Source: Pseudo-nitzschia pungens (taxonomy: Eukaryota > Bacillariophyta > Bacillariophyceae > Bacillariales > Bacillariaceae). From it: a DNA stretch of 64,000 nt. The stretch's first letter is position 1. Each line of letters begins with the position of its first letter. The stretch lies in NCBI GenBank assembly GCA_037355855.1, contig CM074762.1:3162001-3226000 (forward strand), written 5' to 3'. The notes beneath the pieces are model-generated. The model ran no database searches and was not told where the DNA came from. It saw only the letters and a list, made by a program, of their open reading frames with translations. The translations under genes and the position numbers were made by a program. Below are positions 22,504 to 33,164 of the stretch, piece by piece.

Positions 22504-25500
22504 TCAATAATACCCAGCTTCCAAGATGCCAATCAAGCCATTCAGGGCACCCCAATGATAAAAGAACGATCCAGTACAATCGCTCGCGCTTCGATAGGGA
22601 CTGTAATTTTCGCAAATGTGTCGATTGGCACTCCACTGGTTCATTAGCAAAGCCCTCATTTGCTTGCACAATGATCTTCGAGCTTTGTCGATGATAGCGA
22701 TGGATGACCTTGACTCTGTTGCATCTGATGCAAATGACAGACCTTGTAAGCTCCAGTAAACAAGTTGTGACATTGGACCCCAAGAGAGACCTCTCCAGTA
22801 ATTCCAATGACCAGTTGCCATGTAGGTCGGATCGTCGGCGCTGACACTCGGCAGTCCCCAGTAACAAACGTCCGGGTCGTTCTCCGCAAAATCTCCATTA
22901 CGCGAGATGCAAAATCTCTTTGGATTGAGAAACCAATTGTTGATCAATTCTTCCACGTCTATCTGCATCAAAGCACGTATATTCTCTTTGGTGGGGGGAA
23001 GAAGAAAAGGGTAGAAACTGGTCGGGGTTATGTGGCTGACAAATGACAAATTGTGGGGAAGTTGATATCTATTCGCAAAGATCTTTCGTTCGGGATCCCA
23101 TAGATGTCGCAGAATACCATCTTGCAACTCATCTCCCCTTCGACGCAATCGATTGCCAACTTCTGGAGCTTTACCAATGACATCAGCAAGTTCCGCAAGA
23201 CAATATGCTTCATTTGCCACCAGCGAGGACATACCGACGTCATACATCTGCATCATATGGGTTGAGTTATCGTAAGAGTCACCGTCGTACCTGATTGATT
23301 GAACATAGGAATGAAAACCGTGAGACAGCGCAGCTGGAAAATCGCAATAAACAACACAAAAATCATATTGAATATTTACATTGGAGAATTATCCAGGCCG
23401 GACTCGTATCGCGCAGCTTGCATGTCATTCCGTTCCCCGTCGTGGTACGCCGCCGCATCACCAGGATGGTGCGATGCCTCATAGTAACTCCCCAATGCAA
23501 TCAGTCCGAAGGGCTCCAGCTTCCGATTGGTCACAAACCAGTCGTTCCAATCCCGCAAATCGTCCCAGAGCGCTTCCACGATCCATGTTTCGTTGTGCTT
23601 GCGAAAAAGCTCCAATAGAATCTTGGCTCCTACCGGGGGTTCGGTTCGGTCGCTCGAATGAAGCACTCCACCGCCCGTGCTCCAGTTTGGGACAAATCCT
23701 TTGGGACTTTTCGATTTGACGACCTGAAATAAATTGGAATACGCAATCTGCTTGTGCTCGAGACCCGCGAGCAACGAAGCAAAAAGATTGTCCCACTCTG
23801 TTGTTATTGAATTGGACACACAATCCGTAAAGATCCAAACGGGGTTAGATGCTCGAAGGGACGATCACCGTTGTTTTTTGTGTTCAATCGAACAGGTCCA
23901 TTTTGCATTCCATCAGTAGCAGCTAAACAGACAGCACCATGCTCAACCTACCAAAAATGACGTAGGTCCAATCGGGTGTCATCGCACCCGCTCTCTCACC
24001 AAAGGATGCCCAGTTCTCGCTTCTCGACACGGGCAAGAAGGGACCGTTCTCGATAGGGTTGTAGATCAACGACCACATCACCGCGGCTTGGATGGCGGTT
24101 GCGACTTCCGTGACTTCGTTGCTGCGGTTGTATCGTTGTTGGATCCGATCTTCTTCCTTGCGTTCCATGGCGCGTAGAAAGTCTTCGACGCACCGGACGG
24201 GTTGCGATTTCGAAGATGGTGCGTGCAAATGGTCACGCCTCTCATCGTCCGAATGCTCGTGATCGGTGGCCAAGCCCGCGACGATTGCAATCTTTTGCCC
24301 CCTCCTCGCAATGGGTATCCTGAATCCGCCGGCCTGGGAGGCATCCTCTTCGGAGGACGAGGAAGCAAACCAAGACACATCGAAGGAGTCGGATGCTGCG
24401 TCCGTGGTGCTGGCTCTCTGCCGTCGTCGTGCCGATGTGATGGGATCGCTTCGGACAGGTTTGACATCCATTTCCTGCAGTACTCGAGCTTTCACGACCC
24501 CGAGCCCTGGTGAAGAAAAGGAAAAACTTTGGGCATTCCGCTCTGCGACGACGGTTCCGGGCCGAAACCAGGCGTAACCGGGTGTCACTTCAACAACAAA
24601 CTCCCCGTGTTCGTCGTTGTCGTTGCTAGTAGATGTTTCGTATTCGACAACCGTCATTAGTACCCTTAGTTCCTCTTGGTCTTTTCCCGACGCGGACGAC
24701 TCAACTTTCAGGGTGATGCTACTCCTGCTGGTGTCGTCATTGTCGTCCTCGACCACCTCGGGAGCAAACGTGATGTTGTAGGATGCATACGATCGGTCGT
24801 AGGAGTGTCGATCCATTCGGAGGATTCCTTGGGAATCGGGAACAGCAGAGTTCAGACAGTGACGATATAGCTGGTTGAGTGAGACTGTGTCGTCCTTGTC
24901 CTTGTCCTTGTCCTTGTCCTTGTCCTTGTCCTTGTCCGCGACGATGCCATTGTGTTGCTGCCAACAAATCTTCCAATCCAGGACGATACCTTCGGGTAAC
25001 TTGACCATGCTCGTGACATCCCTTCGCAACCAATATCCCCAACCGAGCTGCAGTGACCGCTGGAGATCGTCGCGGTGTTGTTCGGGGGCTGGGAGTGAGG
25101 GGTTCAAGAGCCACGAAACTTCTTCGTTGTCGGTAGGGAACTGCTGCTGCTGCTGCTGCTGCTGTTCTTTCGCGTCGGTTTGCCCCCTTCCACCAGAGAG
25201 TTGGCCGTATTTGAGAGATGTTGTCGTTGTTGCCGCCTCCGTCGTCGAAAGCCATCGAAATCCGGTGCTCTCGAGGAATGATCTCTTTCGATCGGTTGCT
25301 TTCATCCAGTATACCTCGAGGCTCGGAGTCTCGGAACGAGCGGCGGTGGTTGTGACGTTGCTCGTGATTTGGGCTCGAAAGGGGTAGAGTTTGTCCGCTC
25401 GGAATCGGATCGGGTCATTGACCAGTTCTTGGGCGAAGGCATGCCTATCGTGGCAGACCAAGTGGCCATCGATCTTTACCCATCCCGTCGAGGTGCTTCG

Positions 25501-26085
25501 AAAGATGCAGCGAAACACAATCCAGAATTCGTCGTCGTCGTCGTCGTCTTCTTCTTCTTCTTCTTCTTGCCAGCCGTTCACCTCGCTAATTTTTTTGGTA
25601 CCGTTTGCGATCAATATGCTTCCCATTAATTCTCCCGACAGCAATATGGTTTTCGGTTCCGTTTGTCGAATGCTTTGGCTCTGGGGTTTTGGTGATGTTG
25701 GATCTTGGAGCGATATTCTCGCTAAGGACGTGATTCCTTGGTAACGGGGTAGATTACCGCTCAATGCTGCATTGTCGTAAAGTTTATATGTGAGTCCTTG
25801 TCGGGAGGGATTGTTCGGGAATGGGCTTGGAATCGAGTTCCCTTTGTTAGTGTCGTTTTCATTGCTGTTGTCACTTTTGTTGATGAAATTGTTCTCAGGA
25901 TTGTCGTCAGCATTTTTGGAGGGTGGAAAACCCGAAGAGAATTCAGAGGTGGTGCTAGGATCGAATTTGTTCGCTGGTGTCCGCGATGAGGGGGAATTGG
26001 TAGCAGACGGCAAGATTGCAGTCGTCAGAAAGAACAAACATCCCAACATTCGGAGCTTTTCCGTGATCCTTGTTGTCGCTCTCAT
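22504..26085 (-). CDS. GH63-family glycoside hydrolase (glucosidase-like)
   Basis: Family 63 glycosidase (the (alpha/alpha)6-barrel group that includes processing alpha-glucosidase I and bacterial GH63 enzymes). Exons are 26085-23952, 23797-23380 and 23290-22504, product 1,112 residues. The first splice creates VIFEWDNLFASLLAG and the second SGLDNSPMYDGDSYDNSTH; both rebuild family-typical motifs. Later motifs are MYDVGMSSLVANEAY, GHWNYWRGLSWGPM and DCTGSFFYHWGALNGLIG. The N-terminus has one hydrophobic stretch (MLGCLFFLTTAILPSA), a signal peptide or anchor, so it probably acts in the secretory pathway. The first 700 residues are mostly a non-catalytic region with low-complexity tracts: Asp/Glu (about 25532-25570), poly-Gln (about 25141-25170) and Lys-Asp repeats (24888-24939). 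An in-frame GTG lies just upstream; the ATG at 26085 is the better start. The glycan substrate is not predictable. Confidence 0.87.
24888..24939 (-). repeat. (GACAAG)n repeat encoding Lys-Asp dipeptides
   Basis: Eight or so consecutive 6-bp units inside GH63 exon 1, giving a charged KDKDKD tract; the frame is kept. Confidence 0.9.
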
Positions 26086-26276
26086 CACCTCCTTCGAAAT
26101 CGTTGCAAGGAAAACAGGCGGGCGCTATTCTCAGCGATCGAAAAGGACAAAGTGAAAAGTTGGGATGAACGGCACCACCACAATGGCTCCCAGCAGGGCC
26201 TTGCAGTAGCTCTCAAACGGAGGGCAGTTTCAAAAGTTTCAAAATCGTTGGTGATGGATGGGAAAAAGCGACGAAG

Positions 26277-26281
26277 AAAAT
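26277..26281. repeat. left target-site duplication AAAAT of the copia element
   Basis: AAAAT directly precedes the LTR start TGTTGAATTC and is repeated exactly at 46332-46336. Five base pairs is the usual Ty1/copia duplication. Confidence 0.92.
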
Positions 26282-26377
26282 TGTTGAATTCAGTAGGTTT
26301 TACTACGAAACCTTAAAGAGTAAAATTAACTCTGTTGGTTAGATACAACTAATTAAAATATGCGTACTCATGGTATT
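26282..26377 (-). repeat. 3' LTR, distal fragment (96 bp)
   Basis: Identical to 46005-46100. It stops at GGTATT, where the Helentron begins. Confidence 0.95.
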
Positions 26378-26384
26378 GGGCCTT

Positions 26385-26405
26385 AGAGGGGGCTAGTGGA
26401 GTTGT
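26385..26405. repeat. Helentron 3'-end inverted repeats (AGAGGGGGC plus TAGTGGAGTTGT)
   Basis: Two inverted words adjacent to each other near the 3' terminus; their partners at the 5' end are about 69 bp apart (40132-40140 and 40209-40220), so the two ends are not mirror images. Confidence 0.8.
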
Positions 26406-26469
26406 TGTTATGGTTTGAGTACGTAGATAAGTGTAAAGGTAGATTTTTAAATAATGTCTTATGGTATGT

Positions 26470-26582
26470 TATTAGGTCGATGTTGTATTTAGGGGAAAAA
26501 AAAAAGTACGGTTTTGAACAATTTTAGTATTAGGTCGACGTTGTATGTAGTAAAAAAAAAGTACGGTTTTGAACAATTTTAG
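26470..26582. repeat. tandem duplication near the Helentron 3' end
   Basis: Two units of about 55-58 bp (26470-26527 and 26528-26582), each starting TATTAGGTCGA and ending GTACGGTTTTGAACAATTTT. They differ by a few substitutions and by the length of an A tract. They lie just downstream of the Rep-helicase stop codon. Confidence 0.85.
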
Positions 26583-26656
26583 TATTCGTAGTGTTTTGGT
26601 GAACAATAATAGTCGTACTCGAGTACTCGGGAAGTGGTTTTGATGTGAAAGTACTA

Positions 26657-29600
26657 TTAATTTACTGTAGTAGTCCTTGTTGGATCTGAAATGAATGACA
26701 TAATCTTGTCAAGTAAGAACTGAGGAGGTTTCTTATGTGTTCTGAAATATGAATAGAACTTTCTGATTTCAGTTGAAATTTCCTTGCATCTGTGTATTTG
26801 CAACGGGGTCAATAAGTATAATCCTTGTAATGTTCTGCATCGAGAGAGGACGACATATATCCAATTCTCCATGGTGTAGTTCCACGTTGATATAATTAGG
26901 TGGTCAATTGATCTACCTTGCAGCTTGTGAACTGTTCTTGCGTGAGAGACGTTGAGACGAAATTGTTGCAGTTTGACTAAAAGTCCATTTCTTGGTGTTT
27001 TATGTGTGATTTTTTCTGCAAATAGAGATGGAAATTTGCATTTAGTGTAGATAGGTTTGTCAGATAGTTCCAAGGAGTATGAAGGAGGATTGTCACATCT
27101 GTCGTCATCTGTATTAATAATTTCAACAGATTGTACATATTTTGCCTCGATGCAGCGTACATAGTATCCATCAATAATTATAGTCTCCACCACCTCTGTA
27201 TTTGAATTGTTGTCTTTAAGTGTGATACCTTTGAATCTTGACATTGTTCCATTAGCTATGCATTCTTCGACGTTGATATTGTCTGTGACCATCACTGGAC
27301 AGTCCACATAGAGTTTAAGTAAAGGGTCGATATGTGAACTGCTACTTTGCTCTGTAACATGAGCGTCACTACAGGCAGCAAAGAAAACATCACCTTTGTC
27401 TGGAAATGGTTTGTATTCTTTTTTGGCAGAGCTGTATTTGTACTCAACATTTGATGCTCGGATGCAAATTGTATGGTTTGGAATTGGTACAGATGGGTCT
27501 TTTGAGTGTGTCTTGGCAAGATGTTTTGCAAAAATGGCATCATTTATTGCACATCTATCTTTATTTTCTGCAACTGCATATGCTGTATTCTCTGGTAAAA
27601 ATTCGTCTTCTTCCACAACCCTTGAGTTTATTATTGTTTCATCCTGGTGAGTTTGGCTCCCTTCAGCGAATCTAGATAACATGTTTCCAAATGATTTATC
27701 TTTGTCAAATCTATGATTTGTTTTGAGTTCAATCATAGTGTCCACAGCTTCGCCAAAATATTCAGAATGAACATTTTTGTATATTTTATTTCCTCCAATT
27801 GGAGGTAACTGGTTGAAGTCGCCAGCAAATAAGATGTCAAGTCCTCCAAACTTGGATTCGGCTCTGGGGACATCCTTTAATTCATTGAGACAGAAGTTTA
27901 GTTTGGTCATAAGTTCTGTACTTGCAAATGAAATTTCATCAATTATGATCATCTCTGTGTCAATCCAATCATCTTGAAATTGTTGTAACTTGTCATAACT
28001 TCTATTGTTGTTGTGGACTGGTATGTGACATGCTTTGTGAAGGGTTGATCCATGAATAGAAACAGCTGCACAACCTGTCAAAGCAGTTACCACAATTGTG
28101 TTTCTTGTAAATTTGAGGTTCAAATTGTCACAAAAACCCTTACAATAAGCCAATATCCCTTTTATGACTCTGCTTTTTCCTGTTCCTCCAGATCCAGTCA
28201 ATAATAAAATTGTCTGTTTCTTATGTCGATTGATTTGGTTTAAATCTCTTTGCAAAGCATTGTAGAGTGTGCGCTGATGTCTTGTTACTTGGCCATAATT
28301 TGTATCATCCATATCATCATTGAAGTTTCTTGTGTGACTATCTGTATCTGCATTTGCTTGTTCTCTCCTGCATATGCGCAAGACAAATCCTGAAACAACA
28401 TATGCAAATGCAGCCATTTGATGAATATCACCTTTAAAAATGTTTTCAGCGAATTCCATTATGTTTTCACAGGTTCCTGTAGGTGATGAACCTGTGAGTT
28501 CACTGTCTGTTACAACATCTCTCTTTTTAATCATGACTTGTATCATGTCACGAATGTGAATGGTATTCCAATTTCGCTGGGCATGAGTAGGATTGTCTTG
28601 TGGTGTAGTTTCAATGGTTTGAACATGTTGTGAGGTATGAAAAGCTGATACATTTTGAGGAACAATGGGTGCTGCAATAAGTTTGTCTCCACAATTGTTT
28701 GCTCCAGCTTTGACAATGACAGAAGTTTTCATTGAAAACTTATTGGTTTCTGTTCTCAATGAATTAGATTGATTGAGACCTAAGGATGTAGCGTCAAAAA
28801 TATCCAACTCCTCTATGTTTCCAATTCCATCATCATGAGTTTCCTCAGACATAAAATCTTCAGTCAAAAAAGCAGCATGGGGACCAATGGTTGTCCTTTC
28901 AAGCATATCAAGTTGTCTTTCACACTGTAGACTGTTATGTGTGTTTTGAATGTTCTGAAGTATTTTGACATGGTCTGGTTTTAAGCAGCCATTGAGCAGC
29001 CATTGTTGGTAGAATGGGAGGAATTTGTTATTGATTTTGATGTCTGATAAGTCCCTGAATGGGCAGAAAAGAGTTGCAGCTGACTGTGCATAGTCTTCCA
29101 TTTCTTTTTCAATTACTCTGTTGCATTGGTCTTCCGAACAGGGAACAAAAGTTCTTATATCATTTTTGCCAAATTTTTTAGTTGACTTGAAATTATAATA
29201 GGCAACAGTGGGAATCGCCTCATGTTTTCTCTTGTAACAAAATATGTTTTCTTTGGTAGGGTGTCCATCAATAAAGGTCAAGAAGCGTTTCCTTTTTCTT
29301 GGTTCAGATTTATAGAACTTGGTATAGTCATACAAACACATTTCACTGAGTTTGTCAGGTCTGTAAATGTAATCAGCTACATGGGACATGTATGTTGGCA
29401 ATTTTTCCTCATCTTCAGTGAGTCTTAAAATTCCCTCTTTTATGCCCTGAGTATGAAAGCGTCTCAGATAGATTGTAGCGAAATTGTCAGAAGAGAACTC
29501 AAATCTTGTAGAGTGTCTGCTGAGATAAGCAGCCATTGGAGCAGACATTATGTTGTCTTGAGTCACTTTAAACAGAGTATTCAAAATAGTTCTCAACCCT

Positions 29601-32479
29601 TTTTTCTCTCTAAGGATGTCATCTTCTTGCTGTTCTTCATTTAGATTGCCTTCAATTTGTTGGTTATTGGCTTGAGTAGTTTCATTTTCATTCAATTCTT
29701 CTTGTTTTTTGGCAATTTGGTCCAAGACTTTTTGAGCGACGCCATTGATTTTTTCTTTGTCATCCTTTTGTGTACTTTTTGAGGCATAGCATGTTAAGTA
29801 AAAAATACCTGCCCCATCAACACCCCAAATAATGTTATTGTTTGAATGAAATATTGAACTTATATATGGATTGTTGGGGTTTGCAAAACAATCCTGATGA
29901 GTTCGTTGATATTCCCATTGAAATAATTTTCTTTGTTTGTATTTCCCAAAGCAGTCATACCAAGTTGTCTCCTTGTCATCAAAATGTATTTTGTTTTCAG
30001 AAGCCTGTCGCATAGGCAGCTTAAATCTGCAATCTCCTTTTTTATCTTTTTTGAAACATGAAGGGACATGGGTTGACTTGTGCATGTTCCTGAGAAGTGA
30101 AACAATGTTCAGGGTGTCTTTGAAATCATTTGAATGAATAGCAGGTGGTCTTTGTAAAGCTGACAACGGATTTATGGTTTGTGATAACAATTTGTTATAC
30201 AAAGCCATTTCCAAAACAATCTGACACTTTGCTCGTTTTGTTATCCCATTTGAGAACTTGTGATACATGAAAAAGGTTGCAGAGTCTCTGGTGTATGGAA
30301 TTGAGTTTAGTAATGAACAATTTGATCTTGCAATGTCTTCACTGGAGTAAGTTTGTTGACACTCTTTGCATTTGATGATTGCAAGCCCACCTAAAGAGGT
30401 TGTACCATTTTTTCTTCTCAAATTTCTTAAATCTTGGTCTGAGCATTTCTCCATGGTTTGACTTAACAGTTCATTGCAATTTTCACCTCTGCATCGCGTG
30501 GTATCAAAATCTTGGTGTAATTTTGTGGTCAAAATGTTCTCAGCATATCTTTTCATTGAGTTGATAGCCTGTTGTTTTTTCTCTGGAATGTACAGGTCTT
30601 CTAGTAATTGATTCCACTTCTTAACCCACAAAACAAAGTGTGCATGCAATGTTCCTCTACCTTGCTCTTCAATTGCAATTGAATATGCATCAAGATCGCC
30701 AAACAGTCCCATTTTTGGGTTATTTCCTTTGTTTTTTCCTGTTTTGTTCCATCCCAACAAATATTGAATGGTAATATCGATTACATTTTCAAATTCTAAT
30801 GCACAAAGTCCAGGGAATGATGTACGTCGAATGTTGGACTCCAATGCAAATTGAAAAAGATCTTCATCTGGGGAGAAAAGATTTGGAACCTCGTTTCCTG
30901 GATGGAAATTTGTGCGACTTGACATTACTTGTATCCTGAAATTGATGGAATCATCAGGCGTTATAGTAAATAAAATGCATGGCATTCCATGGATTGCCAT
31001 TAGTTGAAACATTCGTTGTCTAGCTGCTTCTGACGCTCCTCTAGTGTTTCCAAGAGATCTTGTGATACCTTTGATCTTTGAAAGAAATATTTCTTCATTT
31101 GTTGTTGGTGTGGCTCCTTGGAGAAAATTTGCAGCTGCCTCTTTTAGTTTGGATGGGTTTAGGTCTCCAAAAATGCATCTCTGATTCTGAGTAGTTCTGA
31201 GATAGGAATGTTTCACCATTTTTGTCCTTTGCTGAATGTTGCAGTTGACAGATACAAAAGTAGGGACATGAAATTCGTTTGAAGATAATTCTGATAAATA
31301 CTTCAAGTATTGAGGTCCCATCATATCTTCTCCCTTCATGTTCACATTCCCTATACCATAAGGGAATTGCAAAGGGAAAGCTTTAATGAAATTAAGACCC
31401 TCATAATCTTTCAGAGAATTGCTTGACGATCTGCATATCATGGTTGAATCATTATCAATGAGGTCTTCAATGCAATGGTCTCTTAGATCTTTATCAGTAT
31501 CAAAACCTGCATTATGTTTTGATGGAGCATGTTCATCTGGAAAGACAACCATCATTTCAAATTGTTGTTCGATGTTTGAATTAGTTGATTGCACTGTGTC
31601 GCTTTTGTCAAAGAGAATGGGAGAGATTATTGCTGTGTCATTGATGTCTTCTTCCTTGAGATACCAGATATTTCTTTTCATCCAATTCAGAGCTGCCTTA
31701 GCTCTTGTTATGTTAAAATCCATCTTTTTCATAATTTTTATTTTCTGTTGTTGTGTAAATGGCCCAGAAAGCACAACTTGAATTTGTTTTTTTCCAATTT
31801 GCTCCATGTAGTTGAAAACTCCACTTGTATAGGTAAGGTTATTTTTCCTGAGAATATGATAACCTTTTATCATCTGATGCTGTCCTCCATGAAAGCAGAA
31901 CAAATGGTGGTTTAGTCTGACGTCTGAAATAAGTGCTAGTTCAGTTTCTGTCAGCTCTAGTAGTTCTTTTGGAGGATACCCTTTCATCAGACCATTAGCA
32001 ATTGCATATGTAGGAGGATGAGACATGAGTTCATCATTTTTCTGCATTTTTTTCATTCCATTAAAGCATTCAGAGCAACATCCAAAATATTTCACAGATG
32101 ATCCAGTTGGTCCAGTTTTTACAGCATATGTTCGTGGAGATAGAATGAAATTGTCCATACTGTATCTTTCTTCCTTAATTCTTCTTCTGTTTGGGACACA
32201 TTTTTGTCTGTATTGGCTGAGGACGTGCTTTCGAACACGTTCTGATACAAATTTTACAGGAGCGTTGTCCCAGTCAATCATAGTCTTGTCAAAATGTCTT
32301 CTCACATATGGATGGACGAGCCAATCAATTTCAAATTTTTTTTCATCATTATGTCGTATAAACCTATCACAAACACAGCACACTTTTGCTGAAATAATCC
32401 CTTGGTTACAGGCAAGTAGACTATTTCTTGCCTTGAATGCTTTTTTGTATGCTTCAATGATGTTGTCAACTTCAATCAT
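26657..32479 (-). CDS. Helitron Rep-helicase transposase (RepHel)
   Basis: Transposase of rolling-circle transposons: an HUH endonuclease nicks and joins single strands, and a PIF1-type helicase unwinds them. The 1,940-residue ORF has no intron. The N-terminal 250 residues hold Cys pairs (CCVC, CCSEC) and PPTYAIANGLMKG with LTETELALIS, the domain usually found at the start of Helitron proteins. The HUH motif is GRGTLHAHFVLW (about residue 608) and the two-tyrosine motif is YLTCYASK (about 895). The helicase has Walker A LTGSGGTGKS (about 1430), Walker B MIIIDEIS (about 1511), and the C-terminal HARTVHKLQGRSIDHLIIS. All catalytic residues I can identify are present and the ORF is uninterrupted, so it may be active. 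The reading frame stays open for several codons upstream of the ATG at 32479, so an extra 5' exon is possible. No OTU or apurinic endonuclease domain was seen, unlike many animal Helentrons. Confidence 0.95.
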   Translation of the reverse strand: MIEVDNIIEAYKKAFKARNSLLACNQGIISAKVCCVCDRFIRHNDEKKFEIDWLVHPYVRRHFDKTMIDWDNAPVKFVSERVRKHVLSQYRQKCVPNRRRIKEERYSMDNFILSPRTYAVKTGPTGSSVKYFGCCSECFNGMKKMQKNDELMSHPPTYAIANGLMKGYPPKELLELTETELALISDVRLNHHLFCFHGGQHQMIKGYHILRKNNLTYTSGVFNYMEQIGKKQIQVVLSGPFTQQQKIKIMKKMDFNITRAKAALNWMKRNIWYLKEEDINDTAIISPILFDKSDTVQSTNSNIEQQFEMMVVFPDEHAPSKHNAGFDTDKDLRDHCIEDLIDNDSTMICRSSSNSLKDYEGLNFIKAFPLQFPYGIGNVNMKGEDMMGPQYLKYLSELSSNEFHVPTFVSVNCNIQQRTKMVKHSYLRTTQNQRCIFGDLNPSKLKEAAANFLQGATPTTNEEIFLSKIKGITRSLGNTRGASEAARQRMFQLMAIHGMPCILFTITPDDSINFRIQVMSSRTNFHPGNEVPNLFSPDEDLFQFALESNIRRTSFPGLCALEFENVIDITIQYLLGWNKTGKNKGNNPKMGLFGDLDAYSIAIEEQGRGTLHAHFVLWVKKWNQLLEDLYIPEKKQQAINSMKRYAENILTTKLHQDFDTTRCRGENCNELLSQTMEKCSDQDLRNLRRKNGTTSLGGLAIIKCKECQQTYSSEDIARSNCSLLNSIPYTRDSATFFMYHKFSNGITKRAKCQIVLEMALYNKLLSQTINPLSALQRPPAIHSNDFKDTLNIVSLLRNMHKSTHVPSCFKKDKKGDCRFKLPMRQASENKIHFDDKETTWYDCFGKYKQRKLFQWEYQRTHQDCFANPNNPYISSIFHSNNNIIWGVDGAGIFYLTCYASKSTQKDDKEKINGVAQKVLDQIAKKQEELNENETTQANNQQIEGNLNEEQQEDDILREKKGLRTILNTLFKVTQDNIMSAPMAAYLSRHSTRFEFSSDNFATIYLRRFHTQGIKEGILRLTEDEEKLPTYMSHVADYIYRPDKLSEMCLYDYTKFYKSEPRKRKRFLTFIDGHPTKENIFCYKRKHEAIPTVAYYNFKSTKKFGKNDIRTFVPCSEDQCNRVIEKEMEDYAQSAATLFCPFRDLSDIKINNKFLPFYQQWLLNGCLKPDHVKILQNIQNTHNSLQCERQLDMLERTTIGPHAAFLTEDFMSEETHDDGIGNIEELDIFDATSLGLNQSNSLRTETNKFSMKTSVIVKAGANNCGDKLIAAPIVPQNVSAFHTSQHVQTIETTPQDNPTHAQRNWNTIHIRDMIQVMIKKRDVVTDSELTGSSPTGTCENIMEFAENIFKGDIHQMAAFAYVVSGFVLRICRREQANADTDSHTRNFNDDMDDTNYGQVTRHQRTLYNALQRDLNQINRHKKQTILLLTGSGGTGKSRVIKGILAYCKGFCDNLNLKFTRNTIVVTALTGCAAVSIHGSTLHKACHIPVHNNNRSYDKLQQFQDDWIDTEMIIIDEISFASTELMTKLNFCLNELKDVPRAESKFGGLDILFAGDFNQLPPIGGNKIYKNVHSEYFGEAVDTMIELKTNHRFDKDKSFGNMLSRFAEGSQTHQDETIINSRVVEEDEFLPENTAYAVAENKDRCAINDAIFAKHLAKTHSKDPSVPIPNHTICIRASNVEYKYSSAKKEYKPFPDKGDVFFAACSDAHVTEQSSSSHIDPLLKLYVDCPVMVTDNINVEECIANGTMSRFKGITLKDNNSNTEVVETIIIDGYYVRCIEAKYVQSVEIINTDDDRCDNPPSYSLELSDKPIYTKCKFPSLFAEKITHKTPRNGLLVKLQQFRLNVSHARTVHKLQGRSIDHLIISTWNYTMENWIYVVLSRCRTLQGLYLLTPLQIHRCKEISTEIRKFYSYFRTHKKPPQFLLDKIMSFISDPTRTTTVN

Positions 32480-33164
32480 GTTTGCTTCTGATCTAAGTCC
32501 TTCAATTCAAGGTACAATTGCAGAAAAAAAAAGAAAATCAGAAAATTTCTTTCGCGATACAATGTTCTGTGAACGAACACAATTCCAAAAGTGTTTCGAC
32601 TCCGAACAATTTTTATTATAGCCCGTAGTCTTGTGTGGCTTTCTTTTCGTTAAACACGAAGTCGATTTGAATTGAACAATTTCACTTGGACGAGAACTCT
32701 CAGTGTTATCAAATTTGTTCATTTTTGCACAATTTTATTAACACGCAACTCTTAGTGATATCGAAATTATTCATTTTTGCACAATTTTATTAACACGCAA
32801 CCCTCACTCATATTCAACAATTTTGACAATAACCCTGTTGTGCCCATAATACCGTAGTTCCAATTAATTGCGTAACAAAGTGATCGTAGATCACGCTAAT
32901 TAAACAAAAAAGTAGTTCTTCTCTTGATTAAAACATGTATGCGATCGCAATAAAGGTTGAACTTGTTAAGTGCAGGAACTCACCAATATTAATTCGGGTT
33001 CTCTTTTCGTTAAATCGTTTTCTTATTTTTATGACACTTTTCTACTGACAATTATTTTTGGATTGAAGTAAGAGATCGCTGTTCTGCATGAAAATTCGAA
33101 TGAGTCAGTCTGAATATTAGACAAAACATTGCCTTAAGTCATCAACGGTCGCATTGGAACTTAT
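32480..33164. promoter_or_regulatory. RepHel upstream region with two motif copies in tandem
   Basis: Two copies of a roughly 52-bp unit (about 32717-32768 and 32769-32820), each holding the rc of AATTGTGCAAAAATGAAY, precede the transposase. In the sense strand the 3'-most copy starts a 71-codon ORF (ATG at 32722). I infer a promoter or 5' leader; no TATA box is certain. Confidence 0.5.

Noticed and set aside
23796..23951. Upstream acceptors for GH63 exon 2 (TTTAG or TTCGAG)
   Set aside because: They insert 20-50 residues with no match to the family or lead to a stop; the CAACAG acceptor at 23798-23800 rebuilds FEWDNLFAS exactly.
32507..32722. 71-codon minus-strand ORF starting MNKFDNTE as a separate gene
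   Set aside because: Too short and without features; listed only as a possible first exon or leader of RepHel.
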